A program made the translations under genes and the position numbers. A model generated the notes under the pieces. It was not told where the DNA came from. It ran no database searches and saw nothing but the letters and a program-made list of their open reading frames with translations. From contig JASNYI010000003.1 of NCBI GenBank assembly GCA_048500275.1, positions 124,001 through 188,000 of the forward strand: a stretch of 64,000 nucleotides of DNA. The letters run 5' to 3'. This document shows positions 8,600 to 17,139 of the stretch, piece after piece (within the stretch, counting starts at the first letter, position 1; every line of letters begins with the position of its first letter). The DNA is from UBA5066 sp048500275. Its GTDB lineage: Bacteria > Acidobacteriota > Thermoanaerobaculia > UBA5066.

Positions 8600-10632
8600 A
8601 GCGCTTCGCCGCCGTCGCTCTTCGCGAGCTCGTCGTGAGACGGGGCTTCCTCCTCGCGGCCGTCGCGGCCTCTCTTCTCCCGTTCCTCGTGGCGCTCCTC
8701 CCGGACGCTTCGGGCAAGGCGTCGTCGGCGCTCGGCATCGCGAGCCTGGTCCTCGCTTGCGTGTTCGGACTCGGAGGCTCGCTCCTGGTCGGCGCCTCGG
8801 TGGTCGGACGGGAGCTCGGCGAGAAGCGGCTCTCGTTTCACTTCGCCCAGCCCTTCCCGGCGGCCGTCATCTGGGGCGGGAAGCTCGCCGGCGGCCTCGC
8901 CCTCGTCCTCCTCGCCGAGACGATCGTCGTGCTGCCCTCCCTCGCCGCGAAGCTCGGTCCGGAGGGGCTCTGGGGCGGCCTTCTCGACCTCCGCGCCGTC
9001 GCGGCTCTCCTGCTCCTCCCTGTCCTGCTGCTCCCGCTCGCGTGGCTCGGCTCGGTGGCCCTGAGGTCGCGGTCCCCGTGGCTCGCGGTCGACTTCGTCC
9101 TCGCCGCCGCGTCCCTCGGCGTCCTCTGGACCCTCGGGAGGCGGTTGCTCACGCACGGCCAGTCACTGACCCTCGCGGAGGCCACGGCCGGCGCGGGCGT
9201 CTTCCTGGCGATCCTCGGCACGGCGACGTTCGCGCAGGTGGCCTCGGGGCGCACGGACGCCCGACGCGGTCACGGGGCGCAGTCGGTCGTCCTCTGGGGA
9301 GGCCTCGGCGCCGCGTTCGTCGGCCTCGCCGTGTGGGTGGGCGGAAGGGTCGATCCCGGGTTCGGGACCTTTGTCCGGACGGAAGCGGAGTCGACGGGCT
9401 CGAGCGGCGACTGGGTCTTCGTGCAGGGGACGCCTCGAGCCGTCGACGACTTCCGGAGAGCGCGCTACCTGGTCGACCTGCGAACCGGGCGGAGCGTCCT
9501 CCTGCCGATCTCGTTCATTCACTCGGTCTCGGCCGACGGCTCGAGGGCGACCTGGCTCGGCCCGTTCGGGCCTTTCGACCAGAGCGTCCGTCGCACGGTC
9601 GCCGACCTTCAGTCGGGAGACACTGCGGATTACCCGATCGGCGGCCTCGGCGAAGGAGAGTCCGTCCCGTCGTTCGAGCTCGCACTCTCGGCCGACGGGA
9701 GCCGGCTCGCGTTCCTGAGCGCCGAAGGCGTCTGCGACGTTACCGACCTCTCGACCGGCCAGCTCCTCGCTTCCGCCAGGATTCCCGGCATCGAGCGCTG
9801 GTTCCGTCGCGTCGCGTTCGAATCCCGGGACGTCGTCCGGATCGAGCCCCGGGCTCGCGCGCCGGAGGAGTCCGATCGGCCCCAGGCCGTCCTGCCGCTT
9901 CCGCCCGCCCCCGCCCTCTTCCTCCTCCACGTCCCCTCGAGAGAGCTGACGGCCGTAGGGACGGCCGTGACGCCCGCCCCGCACTTCCAGAAGGTCGTCG
10001 GCCCGGCCGCGTCGCCGCGCGTCTTCGTCCGTCGCGCCGACGACCGCCGGAGGCTGCACCTCCTCGACCTCCCGACCGGCGCCCTCCTCGCGACCTTCGG
10101 CGACGCGGATGCGAAGTCGGGAGGCGCCCAGGGAGGCGAGCTGGCCGACGGACGCCTCTTCGTGCACGCCGATGCGCCGGGCTCCGGCTCTCGCATCGTC
10201 CTCCTCGACTCCGGCGGGAAGACCCTGCGCGAAGTGCCCCTCCCATCCGGAGAGGACGAGTGGTGGAACGTCGGACTGGAGGTCGCACCCGGCGTCCTCC
10301 CGGTCGCGAGGCCCGAGTGGCTGCGTCGCAAGGAGCCACTCTGCCTTCTCGTCGACCTCGACACCGGCACCACCCGACCGGCCGGACGGCTCCGCCAGGG
10401 CGCCCGGTACGGCCCGTCCTCGGCGGCAGGCCCCGTCTTCCCTCCTCCGCCCGGCTCACCGGTGACGCGGCTCTTCGTCGAGGCCGACACGGGCCGTCTC
10501 GTCCTGCTCGATCCGAAGACGCTCGCCCTCACGCCGCTGACGAAGGGAAAGCCACGCGGCAACGGCGGCACGGGCCCGGTGCCCCGGCAGGTCCTGTCCG
10601 CCCTGAGCACCGAGGGGGAAGCCGCGCGATGA
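8596..10632 (+). CDS. ABC-2-type permease fused to beta-propeller-like domain (copy 1)
   Basis: The 678-residue protein has two parts. Residues 1 to about 250 are an ABC-2-like permease: six hydrophobic helices, 'SLLVGASVVGRELGEKRLSF' and 'GGKLAGGLALVLLAE'. Residues from about 265 to the end are a soluble region with recurring WD40/YncE-like blades ('VSADGSRATWLG', 'LSADGSRLAFLS', 'TGRLVLLDPKTL'). The last helix suggests the blades face the periplasm, but topology is not proven. The architecture implies an exporter or mechanochemical machine with its own sensing or binding platform. The GTG start overlaps the ATPase stop. Confidence 0.85.
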   Translation: MKRFAAVALRELVVRRGFLLAAVAASLLPFLVALLPDASGKASSALGIASLVLACVFGLGGSLLVGASVVGRELGEKRLSFHFAQPFPAAVIWGGKLAGGLALVLLAETIVVLPSLAAKLGPEGLWGGLLDLRAVAALLLLPVLLLPLAWLGSVALRSRSPWLAVDFVLAAASLGVLWTLGRRLLTHGQSLTLAEATAGAGVFLAILGTATFAQVASGRTDARRGHGAQSVVLWGGLGAAFVGLAVWVGGRVDPGFGTFVRTEAESTGSSGDWVFVQGTPRAVDDFRRARYLVDLRTGRSVLLPISFIHSVSADGSRATWLGPFGPFDQSVRRTVADLQSGDTADYPIGGLGEGESVPSFELALSADGSRLAFLSAEGVCDVTDLSTGQLLASARIPGIERWFRRVAFESRDVVRIEPRARAPEESDRPQAVLPLPPAPALFLLHVPSRELTAVGTAVTPAPHFQKVVGPAASPRVFVRRADDRRRLHLLDLPTGALLATFGDADAKSGGAQGGELADGRLFVHADAPGSGSRIVLLDSGGKTLREVPLPSGEDEWWNVGLEVAPGVLPVARPEWLRRKEPLCLLVDLDTGTTRPAGRLRQGARYGPSSAAGPVFPPPPGSPVTRLFVEADTGRLVLLDPKTLALTPLTKGKPRGNGGTGPVPRQVLSALSTEGEAAR

Positions 10633-12599
10633 AGCGCTTCGCCGCCGTCGCCCTCCGCGAGATCCTGGAACGGCGCTTCGTCCTCGTCGCGGCGACCGCG
10701 GCCGCGGTCGTGCCGTTCCTCGCGCCGCTCCTGCCGGGGATGCCGACGGGCGACACGGCGACCGTCCGCTCGATCGTCGCGCTGACGCTCGCCTGCGCGT
10801 TCGGCCTCGGCGGGAGCCTCCTCGTCGGCGCCTCGGTCGTCGGCCGCGAGCTCGCGGAGAGGCGGCTCTCGTTCCACTTCGCGCGGCCGCTCCCGGCGAT
10901 CACGGTCTGGGGCGGGAAGCTCGCCGGCGGCCTCGCCCTCGTCCTCCTCGCGGAGCTCGTCGTCTACCTGCCGACGTCGCTCCTCGGCGGCGGCTTTCCC
11001 GGGCTCCGGGGAGTCGCCCTCGACGCTCCCGTCCTCTGGGCGATCCTCCTCCTCGCCGTCCCGTGCTTCCTCCTCGCCTGGGTCGGCTCGGTCGCGCTCC
11101 GATCGCGCTCTCCCTGGCTCATCGTCGACGTCGTCCTCCTCGTCGCTCTGCCGGGGCTCCTCTTCACGATCGTGAGGAGGCTCCTCCACTTCGGCCGCGA
11201 GCCCGAGCCGTCGTGGGTGATCGCCGCGGTCGCGGTCCTCCTCGCGGCGCTCCTCACCGCCACCTTCGCGCAGGTCGCGGCCGGCCGCACCGACTCGCGC
11301 CGCGGGCACGGCGCACAGTCGCTGGCGCTGTGGGGCCTTCTCCTCGTCGCGACGGCCGCGGGAGCGATCCGTGCGGAGCGCATCATCGACCCCGGGCTCG
11401 GAAGGCTCGTGCGAGCCTGGGCGATTCCGGCCTCCGCCGACGGCCAGGTCGTCTTCGTCGAGGGATCGCCGAGGTCCGACGGCGGCGGGAACGTCGCCTA
11501 CGTCGTCGACCTGAAGGCCGGAACGGGGCGAGTCCTGCCGGCGGGCCACGAGCACGCCGCGTCCGCCGACGGCTCCCGCGTCGCGTTCGTCCACGGGAGC
11601 GCCCTCTCGCGCACCGTCGAGGCGGAGGTGCTCGAGGTCCGCACCGGCCGCTCGGTCGCTGTCGCCCTCCCCGACTGGCCCGAGGGCCTGGCCCTCTCCT
11701 CGGACGGCCACCGGCTCGCGACCGTCGCGGGAGGGATCTGCAGCGTCGTCGAGGTGCCGTCGCTTCGGCTCCTCGCGTCCGTCCGCCTGCCCGACGACCC
11801 CGTCTGGGTCCACGTGCCGCGATTCGGTTCGCCCGACAGGGTCCGGCTTCATCCCAGCCACCGGAGCTACGCGAGGCGCGGCGCGAGGGCGCCCTCCCCG
11901 CTCACCGTCACGGATCCGGAGGCCCTCGAGCTGGACGTGAACACGCGGTCCCTGCGTTCCCTCGCGCGCTATCCCGTGTCGGCGATCCCGTTCCGTTCGG
12001 TGAAGCCGGAGCGCGGGCTCCCGACCGAGCCGTACTTCACGCTCCGGCTCTCGCCGGACCTCTCCCGCGTCCTCGTCCTCGCAGCGGGAGCGGCTCGGTC
12101 CGTCCGGCTGCTCGACGCCTCCACGGGCGCCGCGCTGGCCTCGTTCGACGGACCGGAGGCGGGCGGACCGCCTTCCGCCGGCTTCCTCGCGGACGGCAGA
12201 CCGGTCGTCGTCCGCTGGGAGTCGGACCGCCGCGGGCTGATCGTCCTCTCGCCTGCCGGCGACCGGGTGGCGGAAATCCCTCTCGAGGCTTCGGTCCGGC
12301 AGTACGTCTGGATCGGCTGGGAGCCTTCGCCCGGCCGGATCGCCGTCGGCCTCCCGGCCGAATCGAAGGGCGACGCCGACACGCGCTGGTTCCTGGCCGA
12401 CCCGGGATCCGGCGAGCTGCGCCCGGATCCGCTCCGTCCGCTCGACCGGGCTCCGTGGCGAGGCTCCGACACCGTCCCGCCCCCCGGCTCCCCCGCCACC
12501 CGCCTCGCCCTCGAGAAGGACACCGGCCGCCTCGTCCTCTTCGACCCGGCGACCGGGGCGACGAAGCCGCTGACCCGCGGACACCTGGACGGCAAGTAA
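10629..12599 (+). CDS. ABC-2-type permease fused to beta-propeller-like domain (copy 2)
   Basis: The 656-residue paralogue of the preceding gene opens almost identically (MKRFAAVALRE versus VKRFAAVALRE) and shares 'GGSLLVGASVVGREL', 'RLSFHFA', 'WGGKLAGGLALVLLAE', 'RTDSRRGHGAQS' and the closing 'TGRLVLFDPATG'. The permease half is well conserved and the propeller half has diverged, as expected after tandem duplication. The pair probably forms a heterodimeric permease with the single ATPase. The ATG overlaps the previous stop (ATGA). Confidence 0.85.
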   Translation: MKRFAAVALREILERRFVLVAATAAAVVPFLAPLLPGMPTGDTATVRSIVALTLACAFGLGGSLLVGASVVGRELAERRLSFHFARPLPAITVWGGKLAGGLALVLLAELVVYLPTSLLGGGFPGLRGVALDAPVLWAILLLAVPCFLLAWVGSVALRSRSPWLIVDVVLLVALPGLLFTIVRRLLHFGREPEPSWVIAAVAVLLAALLTATFAQVAAGRTDSRRGHGAQSLALWGLLLVATAAGAIRAERIIDPGLGRLVRAWAIPASADGQVVFVEGSPRSDGGGNVAYVVDLKAGTGRVLPAGHEHAASADGSRVAFVHGSALSRTVEAEVLEVRTGRSVAVALPDWPEGLALSSDGHRLATVAGGICSVVEVPSLRLLASVRLPDDPVWVHVPRFGSPDRVRLHPSHRSYARRGARAPSPLTVTDPEALELDVNTRSLRSLARYPVSAIPFRSVKPERGLPTEPYFTLRLSPDLSRVLVLAAGAARSVRLLDASTGAALASFDGPEAGGPPSAGFLADGRPVVVRWESDRRGLIVLSPAGDRVAEIPLEASVRQYVWIGWEPSPGRIAVGLPAESKGDADTRWFLADPGSGELRPDPLRPLDRAPWRGSDTVPPPGSPATRLALEKDTGRLVLFDPATGATKPLTRGHLDGK

Positions 12600-12610
12600 G
12601 ATCCTCCTCC

Positions 12611-13579
12611 GTGACCACCCCCGCCCGCCGCGAAGCCCGCCGCGTCCTCGAGATCGAGGCGGCGGCGATCCGCTCCCTGGCCGACGACCTCGACGAGGGG
12701 TTCGACGCGGCCGTCGCACTCCTCCACGGGACGACGGGCCGCGTCGTCGTGACCGGCATCGGCAAGAGCGGGATCGTCGGCCAGAAGATCGCCGCGACCC
12801 TCGCCTCCACAGGGACCGCGGCCTTCTTCCTCCACCCCGCCGAGGCGATCCACGGGGATCTCGGGATGATCCTCGCCGGGGACGTCGTCCTCGCCCTCTC
12901 GCACTCGGGCGAAACGGAGGAGGTCGTCGCGCTCCTCCCGTACGTGAGGCGGCGCGGCGCGCTCCTCGTCGCGCTGACGGGCAAGCGCGGCTCGACGCTC
13001 GGCCGCGAGGCGGACGCCGTCGTGGCGACGACGATCCGCGAGGAGGCCTGCCCGCTGAACCTCGCGCCGACCGCCTCGACGGCCGCGCAGCTCGCAATGG
13101 GAGACGCCCTCGCGATGGCCCTGTCGGTCGAGAAGGGGTTCCGGCCGGAGGACTTCGCCGCGCTCCACCCGGGGGGCAAGCTCGGAAAGCGGTTCCTCAG
13201 GGTGGCCGACCTGATGCACGCGGGCGCCGGCGTGCCTCTCGTCCCGCTCGACGCCCCGATGAAGGACGTCGTCTACGAGATGTCGAAGAAGCGCCTCGGG
13301 ATCACCGGCGTCGTCGACGGCGACGGCCGGCTCGCCGGGGTCGTCTCCGACGGGGACCTGCGCCGCCTCCTCGAGCACGACGGAGAGCGGGCCTGGGGCG
13401 CCGAAGCGGCGGGCGCGATGAACCGCTCACCAAAGACGATCGCCGCCTCGGCCTTCGCCACCGAGGCGCTCCGGCTGATGGAGGAGCGGAAGATCACCTC
13501 CCTCTTCATCGTGGGCGAGGACGGGCGCCCGGTGGGGATCGTCCACCTCCACGACCTCTGGGGGGTCGAGTCGATATGA
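12611..13579 (+). CDS. kdsD: D-arabinose 5-phosphate isomerase (KdsD/GutQ family)
   Basis: The 322-residue cytoplasmic enzyme converts ribulose 5-phosphate to arabinose 5-phosphate, the first step of Kdo synthesis for lipopolysaccharide. An N-terminal SIS domain (about 35-165) contains 'VTGIGKSGIVGQKIAATLAS', 'HGDLGM' and 'LSHSGETEEV'; two CBS domains follow (about 205-322; 'RLGITGVVDGDGRL', 'ITSLFIVGEDGRP'). The length fits the family. The GTG at 12611 starts 11 nt after the permease stop with no clear Shine-Dalgarno. kdsC lies 30 nt downstream, supporting this assignment over a sugar-specific GutQ. Confidence 0.92.
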   Translation: MTTPARREARRVLEIEAAAIRSLADDLDEGFDAAVALLHGTTGRVVVTGIGKSGIVGQKIAATLASTGTAAFFLHPAEAIHGDLGMILAGDVVLALSHSGETEEVVALLPYVRRRGALLVALTGKRGSTLGREADAVVATTIREEACPLNLAPTASTAAQLAMGDALAMALSVEKGFRPEDFAALHPGGKLGKRFLRVADLMHAGAGVPLVPLDAPMKDVVYEMSKKRLGITGVVDGDGRLAGVVSDGDLRRLLEHDGERAWGAEAAGAMNRSPKTIAASAFATEALRLMEERKITSLFIVGEDGRPVGIVHLHDLWGVESI

Positions 13580-13597
13580 CGCGCGGCAACGCGGGCG

Positions 13598-13603
13598 GAT
13601 AAT
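13598..13603 (+). promoter_or_regulatory. -10 box GATAAT directly before kdsC
   Basis: GATAAT sits between inverted GGCGGA/TCCGCC hexamers and ends 6 nt before the kdsC ATG, with a poor -35 (ATGACG, 13576-13581, 16-bp spacing). If used, it would give a leaderless kdsC transcript in addition to readthrough from kdsD. Confidence 0.4.
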
Positions 13604-13609
13604 CCGCCA

Positions 13610-14215
13610 ATGCCCGCAGCCCCGATCGTCCCCGACGACCTCCGCACGAAGCTCCTGCGCGTCCGCGCCCTCGTCCTCGACGTGGACGGGGTCCTCACCG
13701 ACGGGACGCTGACCTTCGACGAGGACGGGAGGGAGCTGAAGTCGTTCGACGTGAAGGACGGGCTCGGCCTCGTCCTCCTCCGCGACCTCGGCTACCGCAT
13801 CGGCATCATCTCGAGCCGCTCCTCGAAGGTCGTCGCCCGGCGCTGCCGGGACCTGAAGATACCGGACGAGTGCGTGATGCAGGGCGAGCTCGACAAGGCG
13901 GCCGCCTTCGACCGCATGGTCTCGCGCTGGGGCCTCGAGGGGTACGAGGCCGTCGCCGTCGGCGACGACCTCCCCGACCTCGGGATGATGCGGCGCGCCG
14001 GGGTCGGCGCCTGCCCGTCGGACGCGGTCGCCATCGTGAAGGACGCCGCGGCCCTCCACCTGACGAGGCCCGGGGGCGGCGGCGCCGTGCGCGAGCTGTG
14101 CGACCTGATCCTGGAGATCCGCCGCGGCGCCAGGGCCGACAAGCCGCAGGAGGCGAGGCCGTCGCAGCCCCCTTCCGACGGCTCGGTCGTCCCTTTCCCC
14201 GGCTCGCGCGGGTAG
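13610..14215 (+). CDS. kdsC: 3-deoxy-D-manno-octulosonate 8-phosphate phosphatase
   Basis: The 201-residue HAD-superfamily phosphatase (type C0, no large cap) releases free Kdo from Kdo 8-phosphate. Motif I is 'LVLDVDGVLTDG' (about residues 23-34), motif II 'IISSRSS', a conserved Lys lies in 'GELDKAAAF', and motif IV is 'VAVGDDLPDLGMM'. The length is slightly above the usual 170-190 because of a Pro/Ser-rich tail of about 30 residues. It follows kdsD, so two steps of Kdo synthesis are adjacent. Confidence 0.93.
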   Translation: MPAAPIVPDDLRTKLLRVRALVLDVDGVLTDGTLTFDEDGRELKSFDVKDGLGLVLLRDLGYRIGIISSRSSKVVARRCRDLKIPDECVMQGELDKAAAFDRMVSRWGLEGYEAVAVGDDLPDLGMMRRAGVGACPSDAVAIVKDAAALHLTRPGGGGAVRELCDLILEIRRGARADKPQEARPSQPPSDGSVVPFPGSRG

Positions 14216-14271
14216 GACCTTTCCGTTCGCTGCCGCGGCCGCCGGCCGCCGACTTCCCGCGGCGGAGGGCA

Positions 14272-14303
14272 CCGGGGGACCCGCGCGGAGACGGGTCCCC
14301 CGG
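14272..14303. terminator. 12-bp perfect hairpin between convergent kdsC and tatC
   Basis: CCGGGGGACCCG (14272-14283) pairs perfectly with CGGGTCCCCCGG (14292-14303) around an 8-nt loop. It lies between two convergent genes and 8 nt from the tatC stop. There is no T run on either strand, so it may be a bidirectional weak terminator or an mRNA 3'-end stabiliser. Confidence 0.55.
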
Positions 14304-14310
14304 GATCACC

Positions 14311-15069
14311 TCAGCCGGCCGGCGCCGGCTTCGGGACCCGCTTGCGGACGAGCCAGGCGAGGAGGATACCGAGCAGGTAGAGCGCGATCATCGGGAGCGC
14401 GAAGGCGCACTGCGTCGGGATGTCGGGCGTCGGCGTGATGAGGGCCGCGATGAAGAACATGACGAGGACGGCGTAGCGGAACTTCGCGAGGAGCCACTTT
14501 TCGGTGACCAGGCCGATCCTCACGAAGAAGACGATGACGATGGGCGTCTGGAAGACGAGCCCCATGCCGAGGAGGATCTTCGAGAGGATGGAGAGGTAGT
14601 CGTCGATCTTCAGGACGGGGGTGAAGTCGGCCCCCATCGTGACCAGGAACTTCGCCACCATCGGGAAGGCGACCTCGTAGCCGAACCAGCCCCCCGCGCA
14701 GAAGGACGCCGCGGAGAAGAAGACGAACGGGAGGACCCACTTCTTCTCGTGGCGGTAGAGCCCGGGTGCGACGAAGAGCCACACCTGGAGGACGAGCACC
14801 GGGCTCGCGAGGAAGATCCCCGCGATGAGCGCGATGTTCAGGTAGAGCATGAACGGCTCGGTGAGGTTCGTGTAGGCGAGCTTCGTCCCGGCCGGGAGGA
14901 CCTCCAGGATGGGGTGCTGGGCGATCCGGAAGAGGTCGGGGGCCTTCCACCAGGCGAGGAAGAACCCCGCCGCCACCGCCATCGCCGAGTAGAAAAGGCG
15001 CTTTCTCAGCTCCTCGAGGTGCTCGAGGAACGTCATCCGCGTCAGGTCGTCGGCGGGGATCTCCGTCAC
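14311..15069 (-). CDS. tatC: Sec-independent protein translocase TatC
   Basis: The 252-residue inner-membrane protein has six predicted helices and the TatC N-terminal signature 'MTFLEHLEELRKRLFYS' (about 12-28), which binds twin-arginine signal peptides, plus the conserved 'FVFFSAASFCAGGWFGY' and 'ALITPTPDIPTQ' segments. It is the receptor of the Tat system, which exports folded proteins. The GTG start at 15069 overlaps the stop of tatA by 4 nt, so the two are co-translated. Confidence 0.95.
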   Translation of the reverse strand: MTEIPADDLTRMTFLEHLEELRKRLFYSAMAVAAGFFLAWWKAPDLFRIAQHPILEVLPAGTKLAYTNLTEPFMLYLNIALIAGIFLASPVLVLQVWLFVAPGLYRHEKKWVLPFVFFSAASFCAGGWFGYEVAFPMVAKFLVTMGADFTPVLKIDDYLSILSKILLGMGLVFQTPIVIVFFVRIGLVTEKWLLAKFRYAVLVMFFIAALITPTPDIPTQCAFALPMIALYLLGILLAWLVRKRVPKPAPAG

Positions 15070-15353
15070 GCGGGCGGGACCGGGTCGCGGCGCTCTTCGG
15101 CGGCGGGGCTCGCGACGGTGCCTTCCGCCGGCACGGCCTTCGGGCCGGGCGCGGGGGCGGGCCTCTCGGCCTCGTCCCGGGCCACCTTCTCGACCTCTTC
15201 CTCGATCGACCGCTTCAGGTCGGTCGAGGCCCTCTTGAACTCGCCGAGGCTCTTCCCGAGCTGCTTGCCCAGCTCGGGGAGCTTCTTCGGACCGAGGATC
15301 AGGAGGGCCAGAGCGAAGATGAAGATCAGCTCCGGCATTCCGAGGTTGCCCAT
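15066..15353 (-). CDS. tatA: Twin-arginine translocase TatA/TatB-type subunit
   Basis: The 95-residue protein has one N-terminal membrane helix ('MPELIFIFALALLILGPKKL', residues 6-25), the conserved GP hinge, an amphipathic helix ('PELGKQLGKSLGEFKRAS') and a charged Pro/Ala-rich tail. It forms the Tat pore or partners TatC. The sequence alone does not settle TatA versus TatB; the Glu in 'PEL' of the helix leans towards a TatB-like or bifunctional subunit. Confidence 0.88.
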   Translation of the reverse strand: MGNLGMPELIFIFALALLILGPKKLPELGKQLGKSLGEFKRASTDLKRSIEEEVEKVARDEAERPAPAPGPKAVPAEGTVASPAAEERRDPVPPA

Positions 15354-15455
15354 GGCGGCGGAATCGTCCGCTGCGACCTCCCCGGAGTCAAGCCCGATCG
15401 CCGTCCTCTCCCGTCGCCGGCACGCCGCATGCTAACGTCCATGCTGGAGGTTTTC

Positions 15456-17072
15456 GTGACGCCGAACCCGACGCGCTCCCGCGCCCTGACGCTCCTCGCC
15501 GCGCCCCTCGTCCTCGTCGCCACGACGCTCCTCGGCGGCACGTTCGGCCCCCGCCTCCTCGCCGTCTCCGACGCGACGAACCCGGTGATGAAGGAGTACT
15601 CCGACCTCCTCGCGACGGCGCGGGCGTGGTACGCCGACGACCTCGGCTCGGAAAAGCTCGTCTACGCCTCGATCGCGGGGATGCTCGACACGCTCGACCC
15701 CCACTCGAGCTTCCTCGCCCCCGAGGAGTACGGGGCGATGCAGGAGAAGCAGCGCGGGTCGTTCTTCGGGCTCGGGATCATCATCTCCAAGCGCAACGGC
15801 CGGGTCACGGTCATCACGCCCGTCGAGGGCTCCCCCGCCCAGAAGCTCGGCATCCGCGCGGGCGACATCATCGACCTCGTCGAGGGCGAGCCGATCGACG
15901 ACCTCCCGATCGACGCCGTCGTCAAGAAGCTCAAGGGCCCCAAGGGGACGCAGGTGAAGATCACCATCGTCCGACCCGGGCTCGGCGAGCCGCTCCAGAT
16001 GACCGTGACGCGCGCGGAGATCCCGACCAACTCGGTCTCCTTCGCCTTCATGGTCGAACCCGAGGTCGGTTACATCCGCCTCAAGGACTTCACCCACACG
16101 TCCGCCCCCGAGCTGGCCGAGGCCTGGGCGAAGCTCGAGAAGCAGGGGATGAAGAAGCTCGTCTTCGACCTCAGGGCCAATCCCGGGGGCCTTCTCGACC
16201 AGGCGATCGCCGTCTCCGACTTCTTTCTCCGGAAGGGGGAGAAGGTCGTCGTCACCCGCGGGCGCCTCTCCACGTCCGAGCAGGTCTTCTCCGCCCCCGG
16301 GCGGAGCACGAAGGCGCGCATTCCCGTCGTCGTCCTGATCAACAAGGGCTCGGCCTCGGCCGCCGAGATCGTCGCGGGGGCGATCCAGGACCAGGACCGC
16401 GGCATCGTCGCCGGGACGACGAGCTGGGGGAAGGGCCTCGTCCAGTCGGTCTTCACGCTCTCGGACGGCGCCGGCCTCGCGCTGACGACCGCCAAGTACT
16501 ACACGCCGTCGGGGCGCTGCATCCAGCGCGACTACAAGGAGTACATCGAGTACGTCACTCCCGCCGACGAGGAGGAGGACGAGGGCAACGGGGAATCCGA
16601 CGGCGCGAAGAAGGAGATCTTCCGCACGGCTTCCGGCCGTGTCGTCTACGGCGGAGGCGGCGTCACGCCGGACGTCGTCGTCAAGGCCGACCGGCTCTCG
16701 CGCTGGATGGCGACGCTCTACGCCCGGGGCGTCTTCTTCGAGTGGGCGGTCCAGCACCGTGCCGCCCACCCCGACGTGCCGAAGGACTTCCAGGTGACGG
16801 ACGCGATCCGGGAGGAGTTCTTCACGTTCGCCGACGGGCGGCCGAACGCCCCCGAGACACCCGCGCGGACCGCGTATGCCGGCGAGAAGGACAAGGCAGC
16901 CCTCGACAGGGCGCTCGCCGAAGAGCTGGTCGGCGCCGTCCACGGCCCGGAGGCGGGCTACAGGGTCTCGATCGCGGGCGACGCCCAGCTGAGGAAGGCG
17001 CTCACCCTCTTCCCCGAGGCCGAAAAGCTGGCCGGACTCAGCGCCGGACCCGAGACGATCGCGAAGAAATAG
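15456..17072 (+). CDS. Carboxyl-terminal processing protease (S41A, CtpA-like)
   Basis: The 538-residue envelope protease has an N-terminal signal anchor (about 8-35), a PDZ domain (about 100-185; 'GSPAQKLGIRAGDIIDLV') and an S41 peptidase core. The catalytic Ser is in 'NKGSASAAEIVAGA' and the Lys in 'GTTSWGKGLVQ'. The family trims or degrades C-termini of envelope proteins. GTG 15456 was chosen because GGAGG stands 5 nt before it; an ATG at 15441 would add five residues. The C-terminal region of about 150 residues after the core is typical of CtpA-3-like proteins. It is divergent from tatA. Confidence 0.9.
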   Translation: MTPNPTRSRALTLLAAPLVLVATTLLGGTFGPRLLAVSDATNPVMKEYSDLLATARAWYADDLGSEKLVYASIAGMLDTLDPHSSFLAPEEYGAMQEKQRGSFFGLGIIISKRNGRVTVITPVEGSPAQKLGIRAGDIIDLVEGEPIDDLPIDAVVKKLKGPKGTQVKITIVRPGLGEPLQMTVTRAEIPTNSVSFAFMVEPEVGYIRLKDFTHTSAPELAEAWAKLEKQGMKKLVFDLRANPGGLLDQAIAVSDFFLRKGEKVVVTRGRLSTSEQVFSAPGRSTKARIPVVVLINKGSASAAEIVAGAIQDQDRGIVAGTTSWGKGLVQSVFTLSDGAGLALTTAKYYTPSGRCIQRDYKEYIEYVTPADEEEDEGNGESDGAKKEIFRTASGRVVYGGGGVTPDVVVKADRLSRWMATLYARGVFFEWAVQHRAAHPDVPKDFQVTDAIREEFFTFADGRPNAPETPARTAYAGEKDKAALDRALAEELVGAVHGPEAGYRVSIAGDAQLRKALTLFPEAEKLAGLSAGPETIAKK

Positions 17073-17139
17073 GAGCCGGGCCCCCGGCGGGGGCGGCGCG
17101 GACGGACCGGGACCGGCCGTCTGCTACGCTCCCGCGGCC

